In this document: one piece after another, positions 37,157 to 50,055 of the stretch
Layout of the letters: each line of letters opens with the position of its first letter
How positions within the stretch are numbered: the stretch's first letter is position 1
Assembly (NCBI RefSeq): GCF_000146325.1
Contig: NZ_GL397067.1
Span: 437,747-501,746, forward strand
DNA from: Pediococcus acidilactici DSM 20284
GTDB lineage: Bacteria; Bacillota; Bacilli; Lactobacillales; Lactobacillaceae
Length of the DNA: 64,000 nucleotides
Reading direction: 5' to 3'
Translations under genes and position numbers: made by a program
Notes under the pieces: model-generated
Database searches by the model: none
What the model saw: the letters and a program-made list of their open reading frames with translations, nothing else
What the model was told of the DNA's origin: nothing

Positions 37157-38119
37157 ATGCCAAAAAGTTACTCTAATAGAAAAAGATTAACTCAAATCGC
37201 TCACGACTATTATTTGTCAAATCTTTCAATTACAGAACTGTCAAAAAAATACGATGAGAGCCGCTACTTAATTACTAAAGCGTTAGATGAAGCTCGTACA
37301 TCTGGGATTGTAAGCATCAAAATTAACGCTCCTATTGAAAGAAACTATCAGCTAGAAGAAGAGCTAAAAAAACGTTTTAATATACCTTTTGTTGCAGTAG
37401 TTAAAGAAAGCGACAATGGAGATGAAGACTACAATAATGTCTTGGAATGTGCGGCGGAAAGGATTCAAATATTAATTGAGAAAAGTCATATAGTCGGAAT
37501 GACTTGGGGTAGTACGGTCTATTCGGTTATTGAACATTTCAAAAATACTCTGCGTGATGATTTAACTTTCACCCAATTCATTGGTGAAAATATGAAATAC
37601 AACTCTGAAGCTGGATCTAGAAGGATGGTAGAACGTGCCGCTTCACATTACGAGGCTAAGTACCTTACTTTGCCGCTTCCTCTTTATATTGTGGATGATA
37701 CAATCAGAGAACATTTACCTGAGGAACCCGCAATTCGGACAACTTTGGCTGCAGCTAGAAGAATGGACTTTTTATTCTGCGGTTTAGGGACAATTAGCTC
37801 ATTTAATTCGATTAGTACTTGGAAATCAGCCAAAAATAAAATTTTACCGTATGTGAATGCCGAAGACATCGCTGGAATGCTATATGCTCGTCCTTATGAT
37901 ATTAACGGAAACTTTTTAACGCAAACAAATGACAAGACTACTGGAATAACAATTGATGAAATTTTGACTACACCTCGTCGTCTAGGAATTGTACACAGTA
38001 AGTTCAAGACTAGCGCTGCTCTGGGTGCGCTACGTGGTAATATGCTAACAGACATGGTAATGAGTGAGGGAATTGCACAACGTATCTTAATTACTGATGA
38101 TGAAACTTCAAAGTACTAA
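37157..38119 (+). CDS. citI: SorC/DeoR-type regulator CitI
   Basis: A 320-residue regulator with an N-terminal helix-turn-helix (LTQIAHDYYLSNLSITELSK, residues about 10-45) and a sugar-binding-like effector domain (HIVGMTWGSTVY, DFLFCGLGTISS, LGIVHSKFKTSAALGAL). In Weissella CitI binds the divergent region and activates the cit operon with citrate. RBS AAGGAG before ATG. A terminator follows at 38201-38248. Confidence 0.88.
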   Translation: MPKSYSNRKRLTQIAHDYYLSNLSITELSKKYDESRYLITKALDEARTSGIVSIKINAPIERNYQLEEELKKRFNIPFVAVVKESDNGDEDYNNVLECAAERIQILIEKSHIVGMTWGSTVYSVIEHFKNTLRDDLTFTQFIGENMKYNSEAGSRRMVERAASHYEAKYLTLPLPLYIVDDTIREHLPEEPAIRTTLAAARRMDFLFCGLGTISSFNSISTWKSAKNKILPYVNAEDIAGMLYARPYDINGNFLTQTNDKTTGITIDEILTTPRRLGIVHSKFKTSAALGALRGNMLTDMVMSEGIAQRILITDDETSKY

Positions 38120-38200
38120 GTGCGTTTAACTTGATAAAAAATCCTAATATTTAATTAACTTCAATGCTACGGTTTACTTATTAATAAAATTTGATTCTAC

Positions 38201-38248
38201 AAAATCTGCTATTTGATAGACTTATCTATGTACTGATAGCAGATTTTT
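38201..38248 (+). terminator. Terminator after citI
   Basis: AAATCTGCTAT / ATAGCAGATTT stem with a loop of about 20 bases, then TTT. Confidence 0.75.
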
Positions 38249-38359
38249 ATATTATTATGTTGTAAAAAGGTGTTTGTTTTTTCACCAAGGAACTATAAAA
38301 ATATTGCACGTAGGTCGTGTGTTTACATTAAATTATAATTTACCAATTTTGTAAGTTAA

Positions 38360-38418
38360 ATCAAAAAATCTAGTTAACCAGCCGGAAATAATTCCACTAG
38401 TTAGCTAGATTTTTCATT
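38360..38418 (-). terminator. Terminator after ndk
   Basis: AAATCTAG..CTAGATTT long stem with TTAAC/GTTAG extension; T run on both strands. The gap 38120-38457 holds only this hairpin and the citI terminator. Confidence 0.75.
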
Positions 38419-38457
38419 CATAAATACTTATAACTATGCCTTAGCTAGATAATCAAA

Positions 38458-38883
38458 TTAACTTAATTCGGGGAACCAAATTTTAATTTCTCGTTCGGCA
38501 CTTTCAACGCTATCGGAGCTGTGCACAACGTTTCGAAGTAGTCCATCTGGCCATTCCCGACCAAGATCTCCCCGAATCGTTCCGAAGGCAGCTTCGGACG
38601 GGTTGGTAGCTCCCGCCATCCGATGGAAAACTTCAATCACGCGAGTACCACTAGCAATCATGGCCACGATTTTGCCTTCCAACATGTATGTTTCAATTTC
38701 CTTAAAGAATGGTTTATCAACTAATTTTGCATAGTGCTGATGTAACTGGCTTTTAGTTGCCCGGGTAACTTTAAGAGCATCAATTTCGTACCCCTTACGC
38801 TCTAGCCGCGTAATCACTTCACCAATGTGCCCTAAATTAACTCCATCCGGTTTGACTAAAATTAAGATTCGCTCTTGATTCAT
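38458..38883 (-). CDS. ndk: Nucleoside-diphosphate kinase
   Basis: A 141-residue enzyme that equilibrates NTP and NDP pools by a phospho-histidine, here His121 (RNVVHSSDSVESAEREI). Also visible: LVKPDGVNLGHIGEVI and TNPSEAAFGTIRGDLG. Own ribosome site (GGAGG) and terminator. Confidence 0.94.
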   Translation of the reverse strand: MNQERILILVKPDGVNLGHIGEVITRLERKGYEIDALKVTRATKSQLHQHYAKLVDKPFFKEIETYMLEGKIVAMIASGTRVIEVFHRMAGATNPSEAAFGTIRGDLGREWPDGLLRNVVHSSDSVESAEREIKIWFPELS

Positions 38884-39092
38884 TAAAAATCCTCCGTTTC
38901 CGTCTAAGAGTGCCTTAATTGTACTAGAAATTATAAAGTCACACTACACATTAACTAAATCTATAGTGTAAGCTGATAAGACTTACACGAAAAAAGTCAG
39001 ATTTTTAATTAACCATCGTATTACGATACTTCGTCGTAAATATCCGCTTTAAGAATTGGCCCAAAGTTAAAAATTGATTAATAGATTTTCTT

Positions 39093-41165
39093 TTATTCAG
39101 GAGCATCTTCTAACGTCCACCTTAATTCACCATGATAATCGCCCACTCGATCCAGCGGGTTTAATTCAATTTGCAAATATTTACTTAAATCTAAGCTGAC
39201 ATTTCCCTTACCTTGATAAACAATTTGACTTACGTTGTTTATCGACACTTCTCCAAACCGTAAGCGTTGCGAAAGTACCCAGTTTTCTTTGCTGGTCAAG
39301 GGCCGTTGTTCACATAGCTTTACGGTCCAGTAGCGCTGATCCACCTTGCTTTGATCAGCAATCTTTAAAAATTCTTCTTTTGGTAATGAAACTGTAGTAG
39401 TTTCGGCTGGAATGTTAAGTGTTTTAAAATTAATTTGCTTGGGCAATGACATTTGCGGACCGTGTTCTTGCTTAATGGTTCGAACTTCCTTATTAGACCG
39501 TTGATGATTAGTGTCTTCAACATAAAATGTCACTTGTTCGCCCAACCAAGCCTTAGGAAATGAATACATAAACTCGTCAGTCACTCTTTTAGGTGCATTA
39601 GTGTACTCCTTTAGGACCTGCTGCTCTCCTTTACAGCTGGCTACCAGAGTTATTTTTCCAGCTGTTGCTTGCGCAAAGGAAAAGGCCACCTTTCCTTTAT
39701 TAGTAAATCGGGAAACGTAAATATTATCATCCTTGTCTTTTAATTCAAAATGCATCTGCTGTTTTTTTCGGTAGCGGTGCACCACCGTTTGGTCGTAAGG
39801 CATGAAGTAACCAGTATCTTTACTTGCATCATTTTTAACTGGAAAATATCCTGAAACTTCTGGGTACGTTGTGGACATGTCAAAAGGTGTCGTTAAAATC
39901 CCCTTTTTTTCAATGGGGGAACGGATTTCTTTGTATTTTTCGTTTACAAAAATTGTAGATATCTTGCCAATATAATTAATTGTCGTAACAGCACCACTTT
40001 TACCAACAGTCTTTCCTTTTACAGTTGTAGTTACGTCAAATGGTAGAGCTAATTCTCCGTTAACTATTTTAGCGGGATTTACATGATTTTGTTTTCCACA
40101 CCACCTTAAATAAATCTTATAATGTAAAACGGTATCAGAAATTTGATCGGCAGTATTTTTTTTTGCCTGGAATCGAATTGTTTTATTCCCCTTTGCATCA
40201 TAAATATAGTAAAAATTAAAGTAGTTAGATACATCCTTCCCATCAAAATCAGTTACCGTTGTTTGCTCAATCTCATATTGTCCGCTTTTCTCAATTTCCT
40301 GCAACCCACCAAAGTTAACTTCCACAGCCGAGTCTCCACTAGAAACAGTTTGGTGCGCAGCTAAATAGACTCCGCCGCGGTCTGCTAGTTTAAAATAGGC
40401 GTCTTCAGCGTAGGCCGGGGGAGTTTCAGGCTTTGCTAAAAATTCGGTCTGATACACTAATGATGATGGTGAGCTATCATTGTTATGCACTATGAAATTA
40501 ACTTCAGAAATCGACTTAGTAACAACTTCAAAACTTTGTCGGGGGTCCCGCCACGGAATCCCCGCAGTAAGGTTTTTTAAATATAACCATTGTGCCCCAT
40601 CCTGATTTTCGTTGTCATACATAATATTTGTGGGATTATTTGCATATACCGCTTCAATTACTCCACCAGGATCTTTGTACCCAATAAATTTATTAGTATT
40701 AAGTCCGTAATAATTAAACGCCGTCTTGACTGTCAAGGGCTTCTCGTGCTCGTCGACAAATTTATAGGTAACCACTACTTCATCAGCAACATCTATCCCT
40801 AAAAAATATGTTTTAGAAAAGCTCAACGTACCTCCTTTCAAGTTACTTTTACTTCGTTTTAAAGTTACTAGTAAATTAACCGTATTTCCCTTATAAAACC
40901 CTACATTTTTTATCAATGCTTGACTTTCATTAGTCTTTTGATCAACCGCTAAACGATTAGCGGTCGCATCTCCTTTCAAAGGGGTTACTTCTGTATGGGC
41001 TCCACTATGCATAATGAAGGTGTTTTCAGCGGGAGTAACTGCTTGGTTAGCCCATTTAAAACCATCCAAATTAGGTAGTGGTCTCAAACTGGCTTTTACA
41101 CCAGGAGCTAGCCACCACAAACTCATTAGAAAAGTTACCAATATCAATCCTTTAACTTTTTTCAT
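39093..41165 (-). CDS. Large secreted WxL-domain surface protein
   Basis: 690 residues with a signal peptide (KKVKGLILVTFLMSLWWLAPGVKA). Long extracellular body with beta-rich repeats and MucBP-like stretches (VTYKFVDEHEKPL, YIGKISTIFVNEKY, VVHRYRKK). C-terminal WxL domain: first motif RYWTVKLCEQRPL, second ELRWTLEDAP at the very end. WxL domains bind peptidoglycan non-covalently. Last of four surface genes; the WxL spacing differs from the short partner. Confidence 0.85.
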   Translation of the reverse strand: MKKVKGLILVTFLMSLWWLAPGVKASLRPLPNLDGFKWANQAVTPAENTFIMHSGAHTEVTPLKGDATANRLAVDQKTNESQALIKNVGFYKGNTVNLLVTLKRSKSNLKGGTLSFSKTYFLGIDVADEVVVTYKFVDEHEKPLTVKTAFNYYGLNTNKFIGYKDPGGVIEAVYANNPTNIMYDNENQDGAQWLYLKNLTAGIPWRDPRQSFEVVTKSISEVNFIVHNNDSSPSSLVYQTEFLAKPETPPAYAEDAYFKLADRGGVYLAAHQTVSSGDSAVEVNFGGLQEIEKSGQYEIEQTTVTDFDGKDVSNYFNFYYIYDAKGNKTIRFQAKKNTADQISDTVLHYKIYLRWCGKQNHVNPAKIVNGELALPFDVTTTVKGKTVGKSGAVTTINYIGKISTIFVNEKYKEIRSPIEKKGILTTPFDMSTTYPEVSGYFPVKNDASKDTGYFMPYDQTVVHRYRKKQQMHFELKDKDDNIYVSRFTNKGKVAFSFAQATAGKITLVASCKGEQQVLKEYTNAPKRVTDEFMYSFPKAWLGEQVTFYVEDTNHQRSNKEVRTIKQEHGPQMSLPKQINFKTLNIPAETTTVSLPKEEFLKIADQSKVDQRYWTVKLCEQRPLTSKENWVLSQRLRFGEVSINNVSQIVYQGKGNVSLDLSKYLQIELNPLDRVGDYHGELRWTLEDAPE

Positions 41166-41176
41166 CAGTCGGCCCC

Positions 41177-41494
41177 TTATTCATAAAACTTTTTATACCA
41201 ACGTCTGACCAAAACGTAACTGACCACAATTAGTCCTATTAAAAATAGCCCCCAAGAGGTGCTTTCATTAGTTTGCGGTAAACATCGAACATAGTCACTG
41301 TTTACTGGGGATTGAGGCTTTTTGGGAGAATCTTGTTTCGATAAAGAAACTTTCTTCATGGGCACCACTTGGTTAGCATTATTTTCCTGATAAAAGGTAA
41401 TTCCAGCTTCGGTATTAACTCGGTCACTCGCGAGTACATCCGGAGTTACGTTGACTAACAATGCTAATAAAATTAATCCACCCCAAAATTTCAT
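41177..41494 (-). CDS. Small cell-wall-anchored protein of the WxL cluster (CscD-like)
   Basis: 105 residues: a signal peptide ending TPDVLA, a short linker, and a C-terminal sorting signal LPQTNESTSWG plus hydrophobic helix and basic tail (VRRWYKK). The sortase motif is LPQTN, not LPQTG; position 5 is changed, which could reduce sortase A cleavage. Gene order and size match cscD of WxL loci. Confidence 0.8.
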   Translation of the reverse strand: MKFWGGLILLALLVNVTPDVLASDRVNTEAGITFYQENNANQVVPMKKVSLSKQDSPKKPQSPVNSDYVRCLPQTNESTSWGLFLIGLIVVSYVLVRRWYKKFYE

Positions 41495-41495
41495 T

Positions 41496-42551
41496 TTACT
41501 TCTCCGTTTTTTTATTTTTGTGCTTCAATCGATAAATATAAACGCCTAAAATTAAGATTACCATTACCAAAAAGTCCATCATTAGATAAATTAAGCTATT
41601 ATCTGCCGGCTTCTTAACTTCAACCGCGCTTTTATTTAGTTTCTCAGCATCTCCTTTAATCGAAAATTCTTTTTTTAGTAGCCATTTTTCTCCAGCAGGA
41701 CTCTTTAAATGAATTGTTAAAACGTATCTACCACTTTTCAAAGGCTCATTATCCCAATCAATCGGCAAGCAAAAACGAGTCCGGGGAGCGATCGATATTT
41801 TTTTGGTAACCTGTTTTAATACGGCAGATTGTCCTTTTTTAGTTACGGTGGCCCGCATATCTAATCTACTCAGCAGCACCGGTTGGGGGTTTTCCAAGGT
41901 TGCAAAAACGGTCAAGTATCCATTAGCTAGCCCCGGAAAAACTTTTTTTAAAGTTAACTTAGGATGAATCACTTCATTTGTACATTCTAATTTTGCACCA
42001 ATTGTGTAAGCAAAATTATTTAACAAACTTACTCCTTGCTCTTTGGGGGAATTTTTTAACGGCTTGGAGTAACAATAAAATCCACCTAAAACAGTTCCTT
42101 TAAACCCCTTTGTAGGAATTTTCAAAGGAAATTCAACTTTGCGAACTTCTTTTGGTTTTAAGATGACGGAATGCGGTCCTGAAACCATTGCTTTAAACGA
42201 AGGAGTCCCTAGCAACTGCGCCTTTGATTTAGAATAGTCAATCGCCCCATTCTGGTTAGTAATTGCATTATTAGTTTCAATAATTATTCGTTGCTTTTGA
42301 TTGGTTATGTTTCGTAATTTGATAGTTAATTTTTCAGAAGAACCTGCCCGAACTCGTAAATCAAAATAGCTAGCTTTAGATTGCTGATTTTTTGGCAAAA
42401 TAGCCTCTGCGTCGAACGACACTTGGTTATTTTTGGTCGTACTAGCTCGAGTGTTAGTATGGCTAACCAAGATAGTAAAAAAACAAACCAATCCAAGTAC
42501 TTTTATCCACGACGTTCCTTTTTGAATGAATGGTGATTTAAACTGGCGCAT
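41496..42551 (-). CDS. DUF916/DUF3324 protein of the WxL cluster (CscA-like)
   Basis: 351 residues: signal peptide, N-terminal WxL peptidoglycan-binding domain DUF916 (YFDLRVRAGSSEKLTIKLRN), DUF3324 (FPGLANGYLTVFATLENPQP, LPIDWDNEPLKSGRYVLTI), then a C-terminal membrane helix and lysine-rich tail. It anchors the WxL complex at the membrane. Overlaps the WxL gene upstream by 14 bases. Confidence 0.88.
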   Translation of the reverse strand: MRQFKSPFIQKGTSWIKVLGLVCFFTILVSHTNTRASTTKNNQVSFDAEAILPKNQQSKASYFDLRVRAGSSEKLTIKLRNITNQKQRIIIETNNAITNQNGAIDYSKSKAQLLGTPSFKAMVSGPHSVILKPKEVRKVEFPLKIPTKGFKGTVLGGFYCYSKPLKNSPKEQGVSLLNNFAYTIGAKLECTNEVIHPKLTLKKVFPGLANGYLTVFATLENPQPVLLSRLDMRATVTKKGQSAVLKQVTKKISIAPRTRFCLPIDWDNEPLKSGRYVLTIHLKSPAGEKWLLKKEFSIKGDAEKLNKSAVEVKKPADNSLIYLMMDFLVMVILILGVYIYRLKHKNKKTEK

Positions 42552-43191
42552 CGGTCAACACCCAAGTCAAATCAGCTGTATAGCTTTGCGCTTCAACTCC
42601 CGCGCGCGGCACATGTAATTTAACGTTCTCATTTTTACCATCTTGACCTGCAAAAACGGCCGCAAATGCTCCTGCACCTTGCCCTTCTTTTGCAGTCATC
42701 ACTTCTTGATATTCCTTATTTAGTTCAAAAGAATTTTGTACAATCTCAGGTTTGGGTGATTCATTGTTCTTGGTGGCCACTTTTCCATTAGATAGGGTCA
42801 TTTTTGCACCGACTAATTCCTTACCGTTCGCGCCCACAAAAGGTGAAATCGCAACTCCTAGCGTCCAACCTTTTGCACCGCCCCGGGTGTCGTTAACCTG
42901 GACATGGGGTTTTTGATTTAAAGCGTAGTAATCCGTATCTTCCTGCTTAATTTCTTGTTGCCCAAAGGTTATGTTAGACGCGTAAGGAATCGATAACGCT
43001 CCCATGTCCCCTGTACCAGAATCATCATCGTGCGTATCATCTGGAACAACTGGGTGTACGTCTTCACCAGAACCTGCCGTTAAAGTTACGTCCGTTTTAT
43101 TAGTTGCTTCAGAAATTTGCGAAGCCATTACTGTAGTTGAATTTAAAGCCAATATGCCTAATGCAAGTGTTATGATCACCTTTTTTCTCAT
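42538..43191 (-). CDS. WxL-domain surface protein (CscB-like)
   Basis: 217 residues: signal peptide ending TTVMAS, an acidic DDTHDDDSGTG linker, and the WxL domain with KGWTLGVAISPF and YTADLTWVLTDAP at the C-terminus. It binds the peptidoglycan surface. First gene of the four-gene cluster with GGAGG and a plausible promoter (TATATT) upstream. Confidence 0.9.
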   Translation of the reverse strand: MRKKVIITLALGILALNSTTVMASQISEATNKTDVTLTAGSGEDVHPVVPDDTHDDDSGTGDMGALSIPYASNITFGQQEIKQEDTDYYALNQKPHVQVNDTRGGAKGWTLGVAISPFVGANGKELVGAKMTLSNGKVATKNNESPKPEIVQNSFELNKEYQEVMTAKEGQGAGAFAAVFAGQDGKNENVKLHVPRAGVEAQSYTADLTWVLTDAPV

Positions 43192-43303
43192 TAAGATTCC
43201 TCCTTAAAATATATAAGTTACAGTAATTCTCGCACGTCTTTTTTTCAGTTACTAGTTCACCTTTTTTCTCTATTTTAAAAAAATTTAAGGTTCAGTAATA
43301 ACA

Positions 43304-43345
43304 AAAGACCCCTCTCCAACTGAATCTTGGAAAGAGGCCTTCTTA
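43304..43345 (-). terminator. Terminator after the Mga-like regulator
   Basis: GGCCTCTTTCCAA / TTGGAGAGGGGTC stem followed by TTTTG on the minus strand. It separates the regulator from the WxL cluster. Confidence 0.75.
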
Positions 43346-43423
43346 GACTTGAATTAATAGTAATTTCCCAGCCGTTTGTATACACGCTTCAAAGTTGGAA
43401 TGACCCAACGTAGCCCGTATTAA

Positions 43424-44881
43424 TTACCTTGACAATTGATATAGCATTCCTCCTAGCTGTCGCCAATTACGTTCGGTAGGAAGTACCTTCATCAGAATAA
43501 GCGGCGTATCTCCAGTGTTAACGTAAAAATTAGAAATCACTAAATCTACTTGCGAAACGGGAGTTTTATAATCAAAAAACTCAAAGGTAAAAGAATGACC
43601 GAAATAAGCCCTAATCTTATTCATTAACCATAAGCGATGGGTATGGTGCACATCGTCTTTCACTAGAATTTTAATGGGGACAGCTTGCTTCACGAACAGA
43701 CCGTAATAGTCCAGAATAAAATAATAATTCAAAAATAATTGTTGCCAATTTGATAATAGCTTTTTAACTGATTCACTAGCATTTCTGAGTAGTTCTTGAT
43801 GAAAATTATTCATAATCTGGCACTCACGTGGACGTTCCGCCTCTAGTTCCGTAATGTAAGAACGGTTAAAAAAAACATCTGTATTACCAAAAAAGAAGGC
43901 ACTTCTTTCATGAAAAGCTATAAAATTAAAGACCAACTCCAAATCGGTGGTTGCCAGCTGAAAATTAAAATGCTCTTTTACTACCTTCGCTAAATTTACT
44001 ACTGCCTGATAGGACGCCGTTTGACTTTTTTGATGCGCTAATGCGTAGCTATTTTCATAATTTGAATTTCCATCAATAATCCCAAAACTATAAATAACTT
44101 GATATAAAAAATATAGCTCCGACTCTTTTAAGGGGAGTTTTCCAATTAAGTGCCACTTCCTCATCAAAGCAAAACTAGGATCGTTATCGACCACTTTTTT
44201 CTTTGCTAATTCAATTTGAACCGGTGCGTGTGAACTACGCTCCAAAGTAATTGCCATCCAATAAGCAAAAGTTTTCCATTGTAGAGGCTCTAATTCAATT
44301 CCATATACTTCCTCAAAATTAGTAATATACGCTTTAATTTCCTTTAAATCCGCTTTAAAAGGCCAGCTATCCGTTATTTCTCTAGTAGAATTCCAATAAA
44401 AGTAATAATAAAAGCTACGAATATTTACTTCGCTACCTTTTAAATCCAATCGATATGGCAAAAAATCTAACCGGTAACGACTGAAGTACTGTTTTAATAA
44501 TTTAGCGTATCGAGAAACGGTTGATATACTCGTAAATTGGCTATCTGCATAATCCGTGAGTCGTAAATGTGGGTTCTGGAACATAAAATCAATTAGCTTA
44601 TAATTATACGAAGCTCGGTAAAATTTCAAGTAAATCGGGTAAATTGGAAAATCCTCTTCTTTTAAAATTTGGACGTTTTTATTGCGATCGTTAAATAATT
44701 GTATTTTTTGGTTAGTTTCTTTAAATAATTGCTCAAATTCGTCTAGATAATTTAAAATTGATTTTTCAGTTACGCCCATTACCTCTGCAAGTTCCTTAGT
44801 TGAACACCAAGTGTTACTTTCCAACAAATATTCTAACAACTTAACTTTTTTTAATGACGATGCCGTTAAAAACGTTTTCAT
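43424..44881 (-). CDS. Mga-type transcriptional regulator
   Basis: 485 residues from ATG 44881 (GGAGG five bases upstream). N-terminal Mga HTH (VKLLEYLLES, then STKELAEVMGVTEKSILNYL, residues about 13-50) and a second winged-helix (LTDYADSQFTSISTVSRYAK, about 105-125). The central part resembles PRD-like helical domains. Adjacent to the WxL cluster and on the same strand, so it probably regulates it (inference). Confidence 0.82.
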   Translation of the reverse strand: MKTFLTASSLKKVKLLEYLLESNTWCSTKELAEVMGVTEKSILNYLDEFEQLFKETNQKIQLFNDRNKNVQILKEEDFPIYPIYLKFYRASYNYKLIDFMFQNPHLRLTDYADSQFTSISTVSRYAKLLKQYFSRYRLDFLPYRLDLKGSEVNIRSFYYYFYWNSTREITDSWPFKADLKEIKAYITNFEEVYGIELEPLQWKTFAYWMAITLERSSHAPVQIELAKKKVVDNDPSFALMRKWHLIGKLPLKESELYFLYQVIYSFGIIDGNSNYENSYALAHQKSQTASYQAVVNLAKVVKEHFNFQLATTDLELVFNFIAFHERSAFFFGNTDVFFNRSYITELEAERPRECQIMNNFHQELLRNASESVKKLLSNWQQLFLNYYFILDYYGLFVKQAVPIKILVKDDVHHTHRLWLMNKIRAYFGHSFTFEFFDYKTPVSQVDLVISNFYVNTGDTPLILMKVLPTERNWRQLGGMLYQLSR

Positions 44882-45123
44882 TTTTACCTCCAAATCCAAC
44901 TAAAAACGCTTTTCGTTCCAGTTGGTTCATTATCCAATTAAAAATATGCAAATACTTTTATTTTTGTAGTTATTTATATCATATTGGTTCTCTAAATTAC
45001 ACGTTCATTTTAAAATTGGCTTTATTTCAGTATAGTAAGTAATCACGCTCAAAAATCAAGTTAGTTCCTTTTTTTCACAGATTAAGCTATTCTTAAACTA
45101 AATTAATACAGGAGGCCGAGTTC

Positions 45124-45492
45124 ATGCGTTTATGGCACGAAGAACTAATTTCCAAACTGCCCCGGGCCCAGCTTTTAGGTCAACACCGGGAAGTTGCGGC
45201 ACTCCGCGGCAAGGGCTGGGGCAAAAAACACGCCACCGTCGATTATGTTTTCACCCATTCGCCATACAAGTTGTACCAATTTCATTTGCTAGTAATGGCT
45301 GAAATGCAAGCGCGGGGATACCACCCTGATACCAAGTGGTTCGATTCCACTTACCGGGGATTGCATTGCCCAGCTTATTTAGCATTGGCACCTTGTCCGC
45401 TCACCGACCCAATCTATCCCGAACATGATCAGCAATATTTGGCAGAATGCTTGGAAAATTTGAGATCTAAGGGAATTCAGATAATGATTTGA
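45124..45492 (+). CDS. Pyrimidine-dimer DNA glycosylase (TIGR02328-like), intact
   Basis: 122 residues. MRLWHEELISKLPRAQLLGQ, KGWGKKHATVDYVFTHSPYK and FDSTYRGLHCPAYLALAP match the TIGR02328 family, annotated as pyrimidine-dimer glycosylase acting at UV lesions. RBS GGAGGCC. The broken paralogue at 4056-4426 is about 75% alike. This copy probably provides the function. MITE copy A begins one base before its stop. Confidence 0.82.
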   Translation: MRLWHEELISKLPRAQLLGQHREVAALRGKGWGKKHATVDYVFTHSPYKLYQFHLLVMAEMQARGYHPDTKWFDSTYRGLHCPAYLALAPCPLTDPIYPEHDQQYLAECLENLRSKGIQIMI

Positions 45493-45708
45493 AAAAGAGA
45501 GTGGGACAAAAGTCGGGCAGTTTGCGAGCATTAACTAAAAATAGACCATCATGTCTGAAGTTGGCATGATGGTCTATTTTTGGTTAAGCGGAACCAACTG
45601 ACTTTTGGCACACGTTTTGGTTTTATTGAAGGCAAAATACTAAAACAACTTTCTAATGACCTTTTCATCCTTGAAAAGTATTTTTTTAGTTTGTTCCCCA
45701 CCTCTTCC
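45492..45708. repeat. MITE-like modular repeat, copy A
   Basis: About 217 bp between the glycosylase and the bgl operon. Outer ends: AAAGAGAGTGGGACAAAAGT on the left and, on the other strand, AAGAGGTGGGGAACAAA at the right. It holds a 17-bp perfect hairpin (AAAAATAGACCATCATG and its complement, about 45535-45585), the segment GCGGAACCAACTGACTTTTGG and a CTTTTCA..TGAAAAG hairpin. The first hairpin can end transcription from both sides. Copies at 51803-52030 and 56953-57166. Confidence 0.8.
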
Positions 45709-45722
45709 GATTATAAAATGTT

Positions 45723-49000
<3,278 letters not shown>

Positions 49001-49011
<11 letters not shown>

Positions 49012-49855
49012 TTCCAACGTCCTTTCTGCTTGTAACTCGGTTAATATGGATCATTAAATAGGTATATTCATCAGGGGAAATTTCCTGCCCGAAACTTTTA
49101 CTAATGTACTTATCAATTTTTTGTACCGCCCGAAATGCTTCAGGATAAATTGCCCTTATTTGTTCATATAAAACGTTTACGTCGGTTTTCGTGGACAGTT
49201 CATGACAATTTAATCGATCAATAAAATATTGTAAATGCGTAACCAAGCGCATGTAATTAATACTGGTTTCATTAAAATTGATATTGAAATGGTACTTAAT
49301 TATATTTAGTAAATCTCTCAGTACCGTAATGTCTTTAACTTTTTGTTCGACATTGATCTGTTCATCTTGGACATTAATAAAGTGCAAACTAATTGGAATT
49401 GCTTCATCTTCTGGAAAATTAACCTCATAAGTCTGGTTAAGCCAGTTAATTGCCTTTATTCCAATTTCGTAATATTGGGGATAAAATTTCTTTACTTCCC
49501 ATACCAGCGGGCTTGCAATAAACTGTCCTTTTTGACCTCGTTTTAACGCAAACGAAATATGATCTAATAACGCTAAATACAAACAATCAGTCACTTTAAC
49601 TTTTAGGTAATTTTCACCGTAATCAACAATTTTATTAACCAAAGTAATAATTTTTTTATCAGAATGGGTTAATAAAAAACTAAGATGTTCTAAACGATCT
49701 TTTGAATCTAGAACGTACAGTTTACTAATCTCTTTTTCCTCAATTTGCTGTCCAACTTTTTTCTTGAAAGCAATCCCTGGAGAATACGCGATTGATTCAT
49801 GAGTACCTTTAGATATAATGGCAACGTTGTTATTTAGTATCTTTTTTACTTTCAT
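49001..49855 (-). CDS. licT: BglG/LicT-family antiterminator
   Basis: 284 residues: N-terminal RNA-binding CAT domain (KVKKILNNNVAII, about 1-55) and two PRD domains (about 65-170 and 175-280) with HISFALKRG and YLMIHINRV. PTS phosphorylation would control binding to the leader RNA. The leader terminator at 49872-49931 and its overlapping RAT lie just upstream. First gene of the bgl operon. Confidence 0.93.
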
Positions 49856-49871
49856 TCCTACTCCTTTCCAG

Positions 49872-49945
49872 AAAAAAACTCAGGCAAAACGCGCCAAGCC
49901 ATTTATTGGCTAAAACGTGTCTTGCCTGAGTCCTGCCCTTTGTTC
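49872..49945 (-). promoter_or_regulatory. Leader terminator and RAT antiterminator site of the bgl operon
   Basis: Minus-strand hairpin ACTCAGGCAA..TTGCCTGAGT with an AGCCA/TGGCT inner stem, followed by seven T (49872-49931). Its 5' arm is part of a RAT-like stretch (GGGCAGGACTCAGGCAAGAC, ending like CAGGCAAAAC). LicT binding would prevent termination. Confidence 0.75.
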
Positions 49946-50016
49946 GGTCACATTACTCAAAGAAAAGTTACGTACTCTTCTAAGCTTTTTTCTATATTTA
50001 GTTCTTCAACTTCTTA

Positions 50017-50055
50017 ATATTATCATTTCTAATTTTATTTTGTCAACGCTTTCAT
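50017..50055 (-). promoter_or_regulatory. Promoter and cre site of the bgl operon
   Basis: -35 TTGACA (50041-50046), 18-bp spacer, -10 TAATAT (50017-50022). A perfect cre, ATGAAAGCGTTGACA (50041-50055), overlaps the -35, so CcpA would repress in glucose. Confidence 0.85.
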
